This document shows positions 31,939-43,840 of a DNA stretch of 64,000 nucleotides, piece by piece. Positions within the stretch are counted from its first letter, which is position 1, and every line of letters starts with the position of its first letter. A program made the position numbers and the translations under genes. Source of the stretch: Sporothrix humicola (Eukaryota; Ascomycota; Sordariomycetes; Ophiostomatales; Ophiostomataceae); assembly GCA_021396245.1 (NCBI GenBank), contig WNYE01000004.1:434001-498000 (forward strand), in the 5' to 3' direction. Below the pieces are notes generated by a model. It made no database searches. It was not told the DNA's origin and saw nothing but the letters and a program-made list of their open reading frames with translations.

Positions 31939-33174
31939 CTAAAAGATCTTGCCACCAGCCAAAGGCCACAAGTTGGCCCTGGGACTGCTGGCTCTCTGGC
32001 CCTTCACTGAGCGGTTGTGGAAACTCATATACTTGTTGATCTCCTCCGAGTTCTCCCACGTCACAATACCATCCTGGGCGTCGCGCAGCCGCCGCTTCTT
32101 GCCGAGCTCACCCGCACGGCCCAGCACACCAGCCACCAGGGCTGTCGAGCGTGTGCTGTCGTCGTTGCCTGGAATCACATACGTGACCAGACTCGGGTCG
32201 GCGTCTGTGTCGATCAGGCCGATGGAGGGCACAGAGGCCATGGCGCACTCGCGGAGCAGCGCGCTGTTTTCCCGAGGGTTGAGGCAGATGACCAGGTCCG
32301 GCTTCAGGGGCAGGTTCGTCTCAAAGTGCTCTTCGTAGCCGGTCTCTGTGATATCGCGGTCCTGAGCGTCGACGACGCGCATCTCGGCATTTTCCAGGAT
32401 GCGTTCACGGTTCGTAATGGTGCCCGGAACCCACCTTTCAAAGACGTGGCAGCCGCCCGAGATCTCCGCCGCACGGATGACGGCGTCGGAGTGGCCCTTG
32501 CGCGTGCCGACAAACAGGAGAATGCCGCCGCGGTAGGCGATCTCCTCGACAACGCGGGCGGCGCGGCGCAGGTGCAGCGCGATCTGCTCGAGCGAGATAA
32601 TGTGGATGCCCTGGCGAATACCCTGGATGTACGGCGAGTTGGCCGGGTCCCAGAGCGACTTATTGTGGCCCATGTGGACCTGGGAGGCCATGAGCAGTTC
32701 GAGGGTGATGTCTTTGGGGTAGGGCGGGTTCTTGATCAGGTCGCCGTGTGTGTATCCGGGCTCAACTTGTGAACCGACGCGGTAGAGCTTGCGGTTCAGC
32801 TTTTTCTGGGCGATAAAGTCGGCATAGGTTGTGTCTTTCTTGAGGGTCTTCTCGGCGGCGGCGTCGGCCTTGAATATCTGTTTCTTGCGCTGTTGGTCTG
32901 CTACTCGTTCGAGGTACGTCAACCGTCTTGGTGCGTCTTCTGACGCTGTGGATGCTGTCGTCGTATGTGTCGTCGCTTCTGTGGCAAAAAAGGCCCGGCA
33001 GACTGCCGGCGCCTGGCTGCCGACCGGGGTCGGTGATGTGAAGAGCGCTTTCCGGCCTGGAAAGAGAGAGGGGTGGTTAGTCAAAGGAAGATGCGAAAAC
33101 AAGAAACCTGGGAGGCCCCATTGGCATCGCCGGGACTGGGGCTTACTTTGCCGGATAACGCCCCGAGAAAGCAT
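31939..33174 (-). CDS. MRP4: Mitochondrial small-subunit ribosomal protein uS2m
   Basis: Two exons, 33174-33147 and 33056-31939, give 381 residues. The 90-base intron (GTAAGC to CCAG) splits codon 10, giving MLSRGVIRQSRKALFTS. The first 60 residues are basic and hydroxylated, a mitochondrial presequence. The uS2 fold follows: LLMASQVHMGHNKSLWDPANSPYIQGIRQGIHIISLEQ, then GGILLFVGTRKGHSDAVIRAAE, RWVPGTITN, PDLVICLNPRENSALLRECAMASVPSIGLIDTDADPSLVTYVIPGNDDS. These are hallmark segments of bacterial-type S2, here near residues 145-330. It is part of the mitoribosomal 37S subunit. The C-terminal extension (about 50 residues) is usual in fungal uS2m. An upstream in-frame start without splicing is possible but would lose the presequence layout. 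Confidence 0.93.
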   Translation of the reverse strand: MLSRGVIRQSKPQSRRCQWGLPGFLFSHLPLTNHPSLFPGRKALFTSPTPVGSQAPAVCRAFFATEATTHTTTASTASEDAPRRLTYLERVADQQRKKQIFKADAAAEKTLKKDTTYADFIAQKKLNRKLYRVGSQVEPGYTHGDLIKNPPYPKDITLELLMASQVHMGHNKSLWDPANSPYIQGIRQGIHIISLEQIALHLRRAARVVEEIAYRGGILLFVGTRKGHSDAVIRAAEISGGCHVFERWVPGTITNRERILENAEMRVVDAQDRDITETGYEEHFETNLPLKPDLVICLNPRENSALLRECAMASVPSIGLIDTDADPSLVTYVIPGNDDSTRSTALVAGVLGRAGELGKKRRLRDAQDGIVTWENSEEINKYMSFHNRSVKGQRASSPRANLWPLAGGKIF

Positions 33175-33714
33175 GGTCGCAGTAGAGAAAACGCCGATGC
33201 AGTTGCAATTGGCTGTGTCGCTGTGCTGGAGACCGGGGTATGGATTGTCGTCGAGGTCGTCTGCTGTCGTGTGGCACGTTTTCTGAAGCATCACGAAAAA
33301 TGGAAGCTCAGCCTATTTTTTTCGGCGCTAGTGGATACCCGAGATGGACCCACTTGTGTCCAATTGCGACTTATGATTGGTCAGATTCTGGTCACTCCAG
33401 AGCCTCGCCTAACGTCTCGACACCAACAACACCATTTGTTGTCTCTCTTCCTCATTCACTGAAAAGCAATCGTCACAATATTTACAGCATTTTTCTGAAA
33501 ATTGAAGTCATCATGTGCATTACTGGTGGCGCCCCTTTCTATGAAGAAAAAGGAATACAGAGACAGAAAAAGTGGAGAAGAGAAGACTGGAACAAAATCT
33601 CGTTTGCCCTGTAAGGAAGGAACAGCCAAATGAACAAAGCGATACGAAGAAGAAGAAGAATAACAAGAGAAGACAAAAAACCAAGAAAACGACAAAAACA
33701 GAAAAAACATCAGA
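33175..33714. other. Spacer, no gene seen
   Basis: Holds the promoter of the uS2m gene (left) and the 3' flank of the CBS-PB1 gene (right). The segment 33540-33710 is purine-rich on the plus strand. No coding frame is supported. Confidence 0.5.
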
Positions 33715-35975
33715 TCATCTCGTCAACCGTGAAATCGTAAAGACACCAATAATCACCACGGACAGCGTGACAATTGCGCCCGGCAGCAGCAGGTCGTTGG
33801 GCACGCCCTGGATCAGCTGCTCGTCGCTGCCTGCGCCAAAACTATTGGCGGCAAACTCGCCAAAGGCCTTGCTGGCGGCGCCGACGCTCTCGGCAGCACT
33901 GCCGATGCTGCCCTTGCTGCGGTTGTTGTTTCGCCGGGCGGCGCGGCGGGCCTTGCTCTTTTGCTTGCGCACATAGGCCGAGTCCTCCGAGTCAAAGTCC
34001 TCGTCGTCCTCGTCGTCGTCGGAAGAGCGGGCGTGGCCGCGGCGGCTGCGGACACCGGACGTGTTGCGGTCCGAAGAGGCAGGAGTAGGGATGGCAGCTG
34101 CGGGAGCAGCGGCGACAGGCGGCTTGGAGGGGTCGTGCACAAACAGATCGACCTTGTCGAGGTGGCCGTGGCGGGCCAGCAGAACAGCCTCGACCAGATC
34201 CTGGTCGGCCGTGATGGACACAGAGTCACCCTCGTCGTCCAGATAGCTAATGGCGAAACCGGCGCCGGCAATCTTGCCATCCGCGACAGCAGGGACGCCG
34301 CCGATGGTATCGGCCTCAGCGCCGAGCTTGGACGCAACGTTCTCGACGAAAATGGCAATGCCGTGGGCAGCAGTCACCTGCAGGCGGTGCACGCGGCCGC
34401 TAGGAGCCTTGAACTTGAAGGGGAAGGGGACCTCGCTGGGCGGCAGCTCGGGCGTGATGGGGGCCATGGCCGAGTGGGGAGGCGACTCGACGCCGACGTG
34501 GGAGGCAGAGTCGCCCGGCGCAACACTATCGACGCGGCCGTGCAGGATGTTGCCGTGGGCGTCGCGGGTCAGCTCGGGGGACATCATGCGCGATGAGGTC
34601 ATGTGGGTGTGGTGGTGGCTGCCGTCGCCCGAGACCATTGACTCGGTCTCGTGGTCCAGGGACAGCCAGAACTTGTTCCAGGCGGGGCCCTCGCTGTCGC
34701 CGCTCGACATGGTGTTAATTTGCTCGAGTGTGGCGTAGGTGAGCTTGAGGACGTCGACCATACCGACGATCTCGCCACTGTCGTTCATGACGGGGAGGTT
34801 GAGGTAGTGGCCGTCGTGCATCTTGCGCAGAGCGGCCTGGATGCTCATGTCCATGGGCGCAAAGTCGGGGTGGGGCGTCATGACGCGGACGACGCTGCAG
34901 TTGGCCGGGTCGAGGCCAGGGGCGATAACCCGCAGCACAACGTCCTTGCTCGTGAAGATACCGGTGATGGCGCCCTGGTCCTGCACCAGCACGGCCGTCG
35001 TGTGGTTGTCCTTCATCAGCTGGGCGGCCTCCTTGACGGACGTGCGCACGCTGACGGTGGTCGGCGGCAGGCCGTTGAGCACTGACTCGAGCGTGGGGCC
35101 GGACATCTTGGACCGCAGCGCCTCGACGTACTGGATAATCTGCTGGGGCTGGCTGGCGCCGAGCTCCGACTGCACGCCCTCTAGAGCGTCATACAGCTTG
35201 CGTGACGACGAGTAGGCACGCTCCAGCTTCTCCATAGCGTCGTAGAAGCACTTGGTGATATCCAGAATACCTGAAATGTCCTGGTTCTCATCCATGACGG
35301 GCAGATGGCGGAAGCCCTTGCGGACCATGAGATCTAGGGCGTCGGTGGCGCTCGTGTCGGTGCGGGCGCACAGCGGGTTCTTGGTCATGATCTCAGCAAT
35401 GGTGGCCGTGTTGGCCTTCAGGCCGGCGCCGACGACGCGGAAGGCCAGATCCTTGGCGGTGAAGATACCAGCAATGCGGTCGTCGTCGTCGGTGACCAGC
35501 ACGCAGTCCTCGCGCTTGGCGGCCATCAGCTGGGCAGCCTCGGCCACAGTCGTGGCAGGCTTGATCTGCAGGGCGGGGCTCGGCTTGAGGGCCAGGACGG
35601 TACCTGGCGGGGCCTTGCGGGAGCGGTGGGCACGGCCAGGGGCATTCGGCTTCTTCTTGTTCAGGTCGCTCTCGAGTTTACGGCGGATTGCCTGGGAGAG
35701 GGTGGTTAGTACATGCGAAATATTGGCTAGCACCTGGGGGACATATATCCTACCTCATCCCGCTTTGACTGCTTTTGCCGGCTGGCGCTGACAGTCGACG
35801 CACCGCCGCCGCCACCGCCTCCGCCGGCTGCTGCACCGGCATCGGAGCCGACATGGCTGTGGTTGTCGAGGACGGGCCGGGGTATGCTCGAGTTGGCGGC
35901 CGGGCTGTTGTTGAAGGGAATGGCGCCGCGGGGCTGGCCACGGTTCGGCGTGCCGCGTACAGTGTTACCGGACAT
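33715..35975 (-). CDS. CBS-PB1 protein with C-terminal membrane anchor
   Basis: Two exons, 35975-35754 and 35691-33715, give 732 residues. The 62-base intron has donor GTAGGA and joins as SKRDE-AIRRKL. Four CBS motifs form two Bateman pairs: about residues 115-165 and 172-230, then 285-335 and 342-395. Repeated phrases such as GIFTAKDLAFRVVG and GIFTSKDVVLRVIAPG show the internal duplication. A PB1 domain spans about 496-595 (SGRVHRLQVTAAHG.. to ..LVEAVLLARHGHLDKVDLFV). A basic/acidic linker and a final hydrophobic stretch (LLLPGAIVTLSVVIIGVFTI, about 708-727) with only a few residues after it suggest a tail anchor. CBS pairs bind adenosyl nucleotides and PB1 mediates assembly; the function of this family (S. 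pombe Mug70-like) is poorly known. The N-terminal 74 residues are disordered with a Gly run. Confidence 0.9.
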
Positions 35976-38900
35976 GGCTGGCTGAGTGTGGTGATCGAGA
36001 TCCTGCTCGGAGGGGTCTGGTGAAGGGCGGAAGAAGGAAGAAGGAGGTGAGGGAGGGGTGAAGAATGACAAGACAAAAAATTGCCTATATGCCCCTTGTC
36101 AATAATGGAGAGAAAAACAGAACACAGAAAGGAGGGCACAACGCAGAGGTGTCGTCCGATGTCCGCTGCTCTGATTTCGCTCTCCTGTTTTCTGTCGACT
36201 TTTTAATTTGTGATTTTTTTTCTTTTTCCTCTCTTTTGCTCTTTTTCTCGTGCCGACCGTTTCGTTGCGTTTTCTTTGGCTGAACTCAAGCCGGGCGGCC
36301 CAATGAACGTCGCGGGGCAGACAGGGGGGCTGTTGAACCAGTTGAGAGCACACAGCAGGCCACTGGAACTGTGATTGCAGGTGGGTTGATGTCCACTTTG
36401 CCCTAGGGGAGCGAAGGGAAATGGAGGGGGTCGCGAAGGAAGAATTCGGGTGATGTGTGGTGGTGCGTGGGGAGACTTGCATGCACGCATTTGGCCATTT
36501 GCCATTTGGCGGTGGGCAGTGGGCAGGTGTGGTTTGTTGTCTTGGAGATGCACGGACCAGGAAGGAGGGGAGGGGGATGAAATGATAGGACAGGATAGCG
36601 GCAGTCAGGGACCAGAACGCGAAAACGGCGCCAAAAAGTGTCTGGACAGGCCAGGGGAAGAGGGGCAAAAGCCGCTAAAAACGGAAGCCACAGGGCACAT
36701 TTAGTCCCCTTAGTGCCTGTAATTGGCATTAAGCGCTGGTGAGTTTACACACAGCGAAAACCGCCACGATTCGCGATGCCCCGCAGTTTGGACGCGTTTT
36801 GACGTTTCTTTGATAACAAAGACGAGACGATGATGCAAGGCAAACAAGGACGCACATGCAAGGCTGTGACGAGTGCTGCACGTTGACAATTGCTTGTCAT
36901 CAAGACGATGCTTTCTATGGTTGAACAGACTTCTCATTTCCTCAACTCGTTACGATGGAAATGCTGACGTCAAAGTAAACAAACATCAACTAAGCATCAT
37001 GTTGACTTGTTTGTTGACTTTAGCCTCGTGAAAGTACCACAGAGCAGAACGATCCGGTACTTCTAGAATTGTTCGGTTGATATGAAGAGACAGGAGGCAA
37101 TATCTTGTAACTGCGTGAGACCAACGTGGCCATGGCAGAGACCACGATCAGGACTACTATTTATTCCTTTATTTTTCTTCTCTTCTTTCCGCCTCGTCAT
37201 TCGCCAAATCTCACGTCCTGTCCATCAAAAACGGGCTGACCTGCACCTGCACACCCATGTCGACTATTCCCCCAGACTGCGGGTGCCTTGCATGAACGCC
37301 CAAAGTAATATCGGGCCCGGACTATTGGGATTCGAGATTGCAACGCGCCGAGTCGGAGACAGTCTCGTCTTTTGTTTGTCTTGTCTTTTGTCTTTTGTTT
37401 TTCCTGTCTTGTTTCTCACGGTCTCTCATGTTTGTTTTGTTTCTTGTAACATCGTGGGAACACTTTTACTCTTTAGTCCCCCAAATAAGGCAAAACAAAC
37501 CCGCAAACAATAGTGACATCGGACTTGCAGCAGAACATCGTTCCCGTCTACATATGCATATGCCCGAAGTGCCCGAGACGGTTTTTAACAAACGAAGATG
37601 CACTCAACACCATCCTTGATGCACCTGGTGTTTGTTTGTCTAAGTCAGCCACACCCCTTGTCTGCATTAGAGCCGGCAGTTCACGTTATCGACTGAAGAT
37701 TAAGGGGAAAAAAGACCGTTTCGTCATCTACATTGCCCGTCTTCCTGATTTTCATCTGTTGTTTTTTTTTTTTCTCGCTCTATTTACTTTCTTTTTCTCT
37801 TCTCACTTACACTCGTAGACCACAAGGACACGCCACCAGAGACATTGACCGGGCTCAGGACTGCGGACGGAGGCGAAGTCTGCAACGGCGACCAGGCAAA
37901 AAGCAGGCAAACTGCTCAAACTGGTCACACGCTCTCGTTCTTTTCCAGCAGTTTCTCTTGTTCGTGTCTGTTGCCCCGGTCGAAGCGAGGTAAATCGGTG
38001 CATTCCAGCCGTGATAGTCGAGGACCAGGCTTTGCCAGGCATGCAAGCTTGAATCATTTTGGATTCTGGACAACTAGAATTACCCGAATAGGAAAAATCC
38101 GCGCCGAGGGGGTCGTGCATCACCCGAAAGTCCGTGCGGTGAGATGAGAAGACAGTGGGAAACGGGTTATTGAACGGCCTTACTGAGTAGAAGGAACATG
38201 TGCTCCGCCGCCGTTCTTTACTCACGATATGTGAAATTCGCAAGAACCAAAAAAAAAAAAAAAAAAAACGGACGAGGCTTGGCAACTGCCCCCATTCCTG
38301 CATCGCTCGTCAGTTGACAGGCTCCAGGATTCTTCACAACGCCTCCTTGCGTTAGCATGCGAACCTGACAGGGTATCGTGGCTCTGCTTCTGCTTCTAGA
38401 TGCAGCTTGAAATGCGGCCCTCTTTGCACAGCATTTCTCATCTGCGGGCACGACGTTGCCTCCTTACATCTCCGAATGCGACTGCGGGCAAGGAAATCTG
38501 ACAGCTTCGGGCTTCCAAGACATGCATCAGGCGCCGTCTTGCGGCGGCAGGGACCTAGACTGGACATGAAGGCGGTTGCATCCAAGATGGATGGTCAAAT
38601 ACGTCGTACGTCGTACACTAACAGCATCGTGCATATATTGCCATTCCAAAGAACAAGCTTGTCAAAAGAGCGAAATCTTCACAAATTCGTGCCGTGATGC
38701 CGTCTACTTTTGCCTTTGCCGATATCGCCATGCTTCCAGGCCTTTTGCAATCGATATCCAGGTGTACGTTTTGCATTTACCGATATCAGTCCGTCGTACG
38801 ACCACAAGACAATACTTCCTCAAGAGGTGGAGATCGAGAAGAAGGCGGAATGTAGTCATGGAGACGACCAGCTGTCAATTTGACCTCTTTATCCCTTGTT

Positions 38901-40634
38901 GGGAATATGTTGATGGTTATGAGTTTTGCGTGTTGGGCAATGGCCTCAGTTTTGTACTCTGGAAGTAGGAGACTGCGTACAGGATCTCCCTTCCAGATGA
39001 CTTCACTCAAAAAGTCCGGAAGACGTCACAAAGTGAAACCTTCTTTTCGTCGTCGTCCCGCCAAAACACTTGCCCGTCCGAGTCAATCGAGCGTGGAAAC
39101 TGTGGCGCTGGGATGAAGAAAACAAGAAAAATAAAGCGGAAACAAGAAAATTGCACAGTGGGAATCGTTGCTGGAAGAAAGGCTGACAAGCAATAAAAGT
39201 AAACAAAAGAAAGTAAAACAAAAGTTTCTGCTCTTTTTATTGCTTCGTGAGGCGGATTGCCACAACGCAGGACAATCGATATTGCAATTAGACGAGATGC
39301 GAAAAAGAAGTAATTACAACAACGCAAGGGCGAAGAATTAAATAGAGAAAAAGCAAAGGGCAAAGGACAAAGGGACGAGATGCAAGGAAATTTCCAGAGA
39401 AACGAAGCGCCGGGTCAAGCTGCATCTTATGCGTTGTGCTATTTTCAGCTGCTTCCGCCGAGTACCCTAGCCTGTGGGCCAATTGTTTTGGTGGAGCGCC
39501 TGAAGGCCGTCAATAAAACCTCGAGCATTCAGATATCGCGAAACAATTTGATCTGCTTTCTGCCTCACACTCCGTTTGCCGCCTTTGCCTGAATTCTCAC
39601 ATTTCGTTGATTGCATCGCGCCTTCCCTACCTACCATTGAGAGGGCATCATCGCACTTGCCTGCTTGCCCAGGTCTCCTGCCGTTTGTGGCTCTTTCTCA
39701 TGACGCAGTGTTCCGTCTCATCTTTTCCTTCAAACTCGCTTTCGTCCCTGACTTCCTTTTTGGCATCCGAACTGCAGCCTTTGCTAGCGCTGTCAGTCCA
39801 AATGGAAGAGCTGAGGGCGTGTGCATGTGCATCTTGTGAGGCAAGAAGGGGGGCGTGTGCGTGGAAACAACAAAAGGTAAGGAGCAAGGAAGGAGCGACG
39901 GAAGTTGGTGAACAAATCGACTCGTAATGGTCGCAGACACTCGTAAAACACGCCCAAGAGCTTGGGCCAATTCGAATCCCAGCTTGGCAGGCGCCGCCGG
40001 GCCACTGTCCATCGCACCTGCTGTTGTCGCATGAAAGCGCCCACACGCCCACAATACGCCCACGCCCTCCTTCCGTCAGATCGGCCGTTGCTAGGCAACG
40101 CAAGTCAACAACCAAATGCAGGGCCGCCCATCGTCACACACGCACCTGCCACTAATATGGGCTCCATCGATTCTCATCATGCTCTGGACCATTTTGCTCT
40201 TGCTAGCATTCCAATAAAACTTCATACCTTCCATCTCTATTCGCACACTTCCTTCCCTCCTCCTCCTGTTTTCTTCCACCTCTTTTCCTCTTCCTCCTTT
40301 TTCTTTTTTGATCTTTTGCATCAAACAACCAAGCGAGTCCGAATAGACATCCATCAAGAACACATCGCCTTTCTTTGTTTCTCGTCTTCTTTTTGCGGAA
40401 GAAGACCAGAAAGTAAAGAAAGTCACCAAACCAAGACCAAGCAGCTTTCTCCTTTTCAAAGGACCAAGAGAGCATCACCACATCCAGAGAGGACTCCGGT
40501 TCTCGCATCTCCATCTCCCTCAACTTCCTCACAACCTCACCCGAGTTGTGCCATTGACAACAAAGTCGACCTCGACTGAGCACAACTTCGGGATCCTTTT
40601 CTTTCCCGGCCATCTGGCTTGCCCCCTGCGTGAG
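35976..40634. other. About 5 kb divergent spacer
   Basis: The longest gene-free region of the window, between the CBS-PB1 gene (minus) and the Swi5/Ace2-like gene (plus). Open frames are short, of low complexity, and have no domains. A run of 20 A lies at 38249-38268. A perfect RFX-type palindrome lies at 40087-40099. The right part is pyrimidine-rich (40230-40330) and probably contains the transcription start of the zinc finger gene. A spacer this long is common for fungal developmental regulators, and it could also hide non-coding transcripts. Confidence 0.5.
40087..40099. promoter_or_regulatory. RFX-type X-box palindrome
   Basis: GTTGCTAGGCAAC: 5-base arms GTTGC/GCAAC around TAG. It matches the X-box recognised by RFX winged-helix factors (Crt1/Rfx1 in yeasts, RFX1-type proteins in filamentous fungi), with a GGCAAC half-site. 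It lies 860 bases before the Swi5/Ace2-like ATG and about 550 before its leader intron. Regulation of that gene is an inference. Confidence 0.5.
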
Positions 40635-40696
40635 GTAAGAGCTCGATATTATCAACTTCATCGCGAGATGGATGAACAGACAGCTAACAAAAACAG
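40635..40696 (+). other. Probable 5' leader intron
   Basis: A 62-base candidate intron in the leader of the Swi5/Ace2-like gene: donor GTAAGA, branch-like GCTAAC ten bases before the acceptor AAACAG. It removes the only upstream in-frame ATG (40668). After splicing, the leader from 40697 to 40958 has no ATG in any frame, which supports translation from 40959. Confidence 0.6.
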
Positions 40697-40958
40697 TTTC
40701 GGAACCTACCATTTTCGACTAGGTACGCTTGATTGCGACCACTTTTTCGACAACCGACAACGACAAAAATCGACGACGACGATAATCAACTACGACAACC
40801 AACGACAACAATACGACAAAACTACGACAATATCGACATCGACACATACGGCCAATAATACGACAATTTCCGACGATTTTTATTTTCCGAACTCTATCTC
40901 GCACGCACTCTTGTTTTCCTCTAGACAATATCACACACACAAAACAAGAGACTTAACA

Positions 40959-43840
40959 ATGCTGTCCACACCCATCAACAACACACAGAGCAGCGCTCTT
41001 CAGACTCGCCAACGGCTTCACCGGAGACAAAAGTCTACCCCGGTGGCCGCTTTCGAGGCGATGAAGATGAGCGGGTCCTCTCTGCCGCCTACCAAGCAGC
41101 AACAAGCTGCCGCCGCCGCTGCCGCCATGCAGCAATCTGCCCAAGCACAAGCACAGTCTCAGGCACAATCACAAGCACAACTGCAAAAGCAGCAGGCATC
41201 TCGCCAGGTCGGACACCGCCGGGGTCTGAGCTTGGATACGAGACGTCAGCAGCTCCAGCAGCGCCAGCAGAGACAACAACAGATCCAGCAATTGCAGAGC
41301 CAGCAACTCTCGCAGCAAAAGCAGCTTCAGCAACAACACCACCAACAGCAGCAGCAGCAGCAGCAGCAGCTCATGGCAGCAGCGGTCGCGGCGGCATCCG
41401 CAAATACTAACCAAGGACAAAACAACACACAACAGCATGTTATGCAAGAAACGCAGCAGCAACGCACAGTACGCCAGGGCATCGATGCTCAACAGTTTGC
41501 CAAGCAGTCCCACGAACAAGCTCTCCTCTTCGCGCGGCAACAGCAGCAGCAACAGCAGCAACAACAACAACGACAGCAACAGCAGGACTGCGCTGATGCT
41601 TCCTTCGACTTCTACAATGGGCCCACCGCTGCCATGATGAGAAAGACGCTCTCCGGCGGTGGCCTGCCCATCCAACAGCAAGATTTCCAGCTCTTTGCCA
41701 ACTCCAGTCCCCATGGCCTCCAGTCACCCAACGCATTCATGAACTTCCAGGACGCAAGCAACACCGTCGGATTCCCGCCTGCAGCCACGTCTCCCCAGGG
41801 CTGGGCGTCGGAGGACGACACGTCGAGCACTCGCCGTGCTTCGCGGAGAGTCAGCAACGGAATCATGGATCGGGTGTCCAAGTTTGAGGGCATGGCCATG
41901 GAGATGCAGAGACCAGCTACGCCTCCCCACCAGAATGATAACAGTAAGTTTTTGTTTTCGTTTCTAATTGATGAGTTATCTTGTACACCCGACTAACATG
42001 TACAGAATATTTCCCGCCTACGCCGACGGAAACTCCCCTCGAAAGAATGGAAAAACACCAGGGTGCTCCTCGTCTCGACCGCTTCTCTGACAACTACGAC
42101 GAGTCCATGGAGGAGACCCTGAAGCCGCAGCGCCGTGGACACCACTCGAACCGTTCGTCTGGTGTCTTTGATGACCTGCGCCAACAGGCTGAGGCAATGG
42201 CTCTGGCCACTCCGCCTCGGTCTAACATGATTCGGATGCCGATGACCCCGGCCGATTTCATGACCATGAACATGCAAAACAACAACTTTGTTGCCATGCC
42301 CGTCCCCGCGGACATGCGGCACCTCTCCCCTCCCCAGTCTCAGCACCCCACGCCTGCCACGATCCAGGGTGTGTTCGACAGCAACATTGTCGGCAACCCC
42401 AACGCGTTCACCAACAAGCCTGACCTTTGGGCTACCGAGTACGACTCCCAGTCGACTGTGTCGCCGTTTGGCTCTGCCCACCCTGCCTCTCCTTCGTACT
42501 CTGAGACCCCTGGCCCGTCCCGTCGCAGATCGCCTCATAAGCGTAACGAGTCTATGGCAAGCATTGCCAGTGCCGCCAGCATTGCCAGTATCAACATTGA
42601 CGAAACCCGGACGGAGACTGGTGTCACTCTCGACGACATTGCCATTTACATCGAAGGTCCTAACCCTGCTGATGGCAAATGGCGGTGTCTGTATGAGAAC
42701 TGCGACAAGCGCTTTGGCCGCAAAGAGAACATCAAGTCTCACGTCCAGACACACCTCAACGATCGTCAGTACCAGTGCCCGCACTGCCAGAAGTGCTTCG
42801 TTCGCCAGCACGATCTGAAGCGCCATGCCAAGATCCACACCGGCGTCAAGCCCTACCCTTGCGAATGTGGCAATAACTTTGCTCGCCACGATGCCCTTAC
42901 ACGCCATCGCCAGCGCGGTATGTGTATTGGTGCCTTCGACGGCGCAGTTCGCAAGATTGGCAAGCGTGGCCGTCCTCGCAAGTCTCGCCCCAGCCTGGAT
43001 GCTCGCCGTGAGAAGTCGACTCGTACCCGGACTAAGAACAAGGCATCTGGATCTGCGTCCCCCGACGGTTCCTCGCACTCTGGCTACTCCGACAACTCTG
43101 CCGGCAACTCGCCCAGAAGCGATGGCTCGGATAGCCCCTTTGACGACGATCCGTTTGATGTGATGGACAACGGCTCGATGGAGGCTGGCTTTGGCTCTGG
43201 CTCAGCACCTATGTCGGGTGCTGTCTCAAGGGGCACAATGAACCCCAATGCGCTCGCTGTTTCGTCCGCTCCCATGCCTGGTGCTGGCATCTCCGCTCAG
43301 GAGATGGTCAACATCATGCCTGTTGTGTCACCAGCTGAGCAGGCCGCCGCCATTGCCGCATCTCCGTCTGCCATGAGCAATTACTCGCATGTTTCCCGCG
43401 CTTCCCTCCCGGGCTGCGGTAACGATGCCGAGACTGATGAATTTTTGCCCACCAACCTGCCGACTTCTCCCTCCAAGAGTGTGGCCAGCCACTTCTCACA
43501 CCACCCCGGAACCCCTCCCGAACTGTCAGCGTCGAGCTCGCCGCCGCAGTCTTCTTCTCGCTTCTTCGATTTGGACCCCAACTCGAGCTGCGCAGACGAA
43601 GACGCGATTGGCCTGAGTGCTCCTTTGGCAGCCGGCTGTGGTTCTCTGGGAATGGATGTGGGTAACATCTCGACCAGCACCATTGATGAGGACATCCTGT
43701 TGATGAAGGCCTATTCGACGGCCGATGATGTGCTTGTCCAGCTTGACGACTCGGGCCTCAGTATGCTGAACACGAGCAAGTTCGATGACGAGTACGGCAT
43801 GTTCACCAACAACGATGAAATGTTCTTTGGTAACAACTAA
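40959..43840 (+). CDS. Swi5/Ace2-like C2H2 zinc finger factor
   Basis: Exons 40959-41943 and 42006-43840 give 939 residues. The 62-base intron has donor GTAAGT and acceptor TACAG and joins as NDN-K-YFPPTP. The first third is Gln-rich with CAG/CAA tracts, including nine consecutive Gln encoded around 41346 and a longer run near 41540. Three fingers sit at residues 556-578 (C556, C561, H574, H578), 586/589-606 (C589, C592, H602, H606) and 614-635 (C614, C616, H629, C635). The third is the unusual CX1C..H..C form typical of Swi5/Ace2. A basic stretch KIGKRGRPRKSRPS follows and is likely nuclear targeting and AT-hook-like. The rest is Ser/Pro-rich with acidic ends. Yeast Swi5/Ace2 drive late-mitotic and cell-separation genes; filamentous homologues affect wall and conidiation. 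The precise orthologue is not settled. Confidence 0.88.

Noticed and set aside
39930..40000. A TTCGAATCC stretch resembling a tRNA T-arm
   Set aside because: No matching acceptor, D or anticodon stems can be folded around it; the T stem itself is incomplete.
40668..40958. An in-frame N-terminal extension of the Swi5/Ace2-like protein starting at 40668
   Set aside because: That ATG falls inside a well-formed leader intron (40635-40696), and the extension is repeats of CGACAA without protein-like character.
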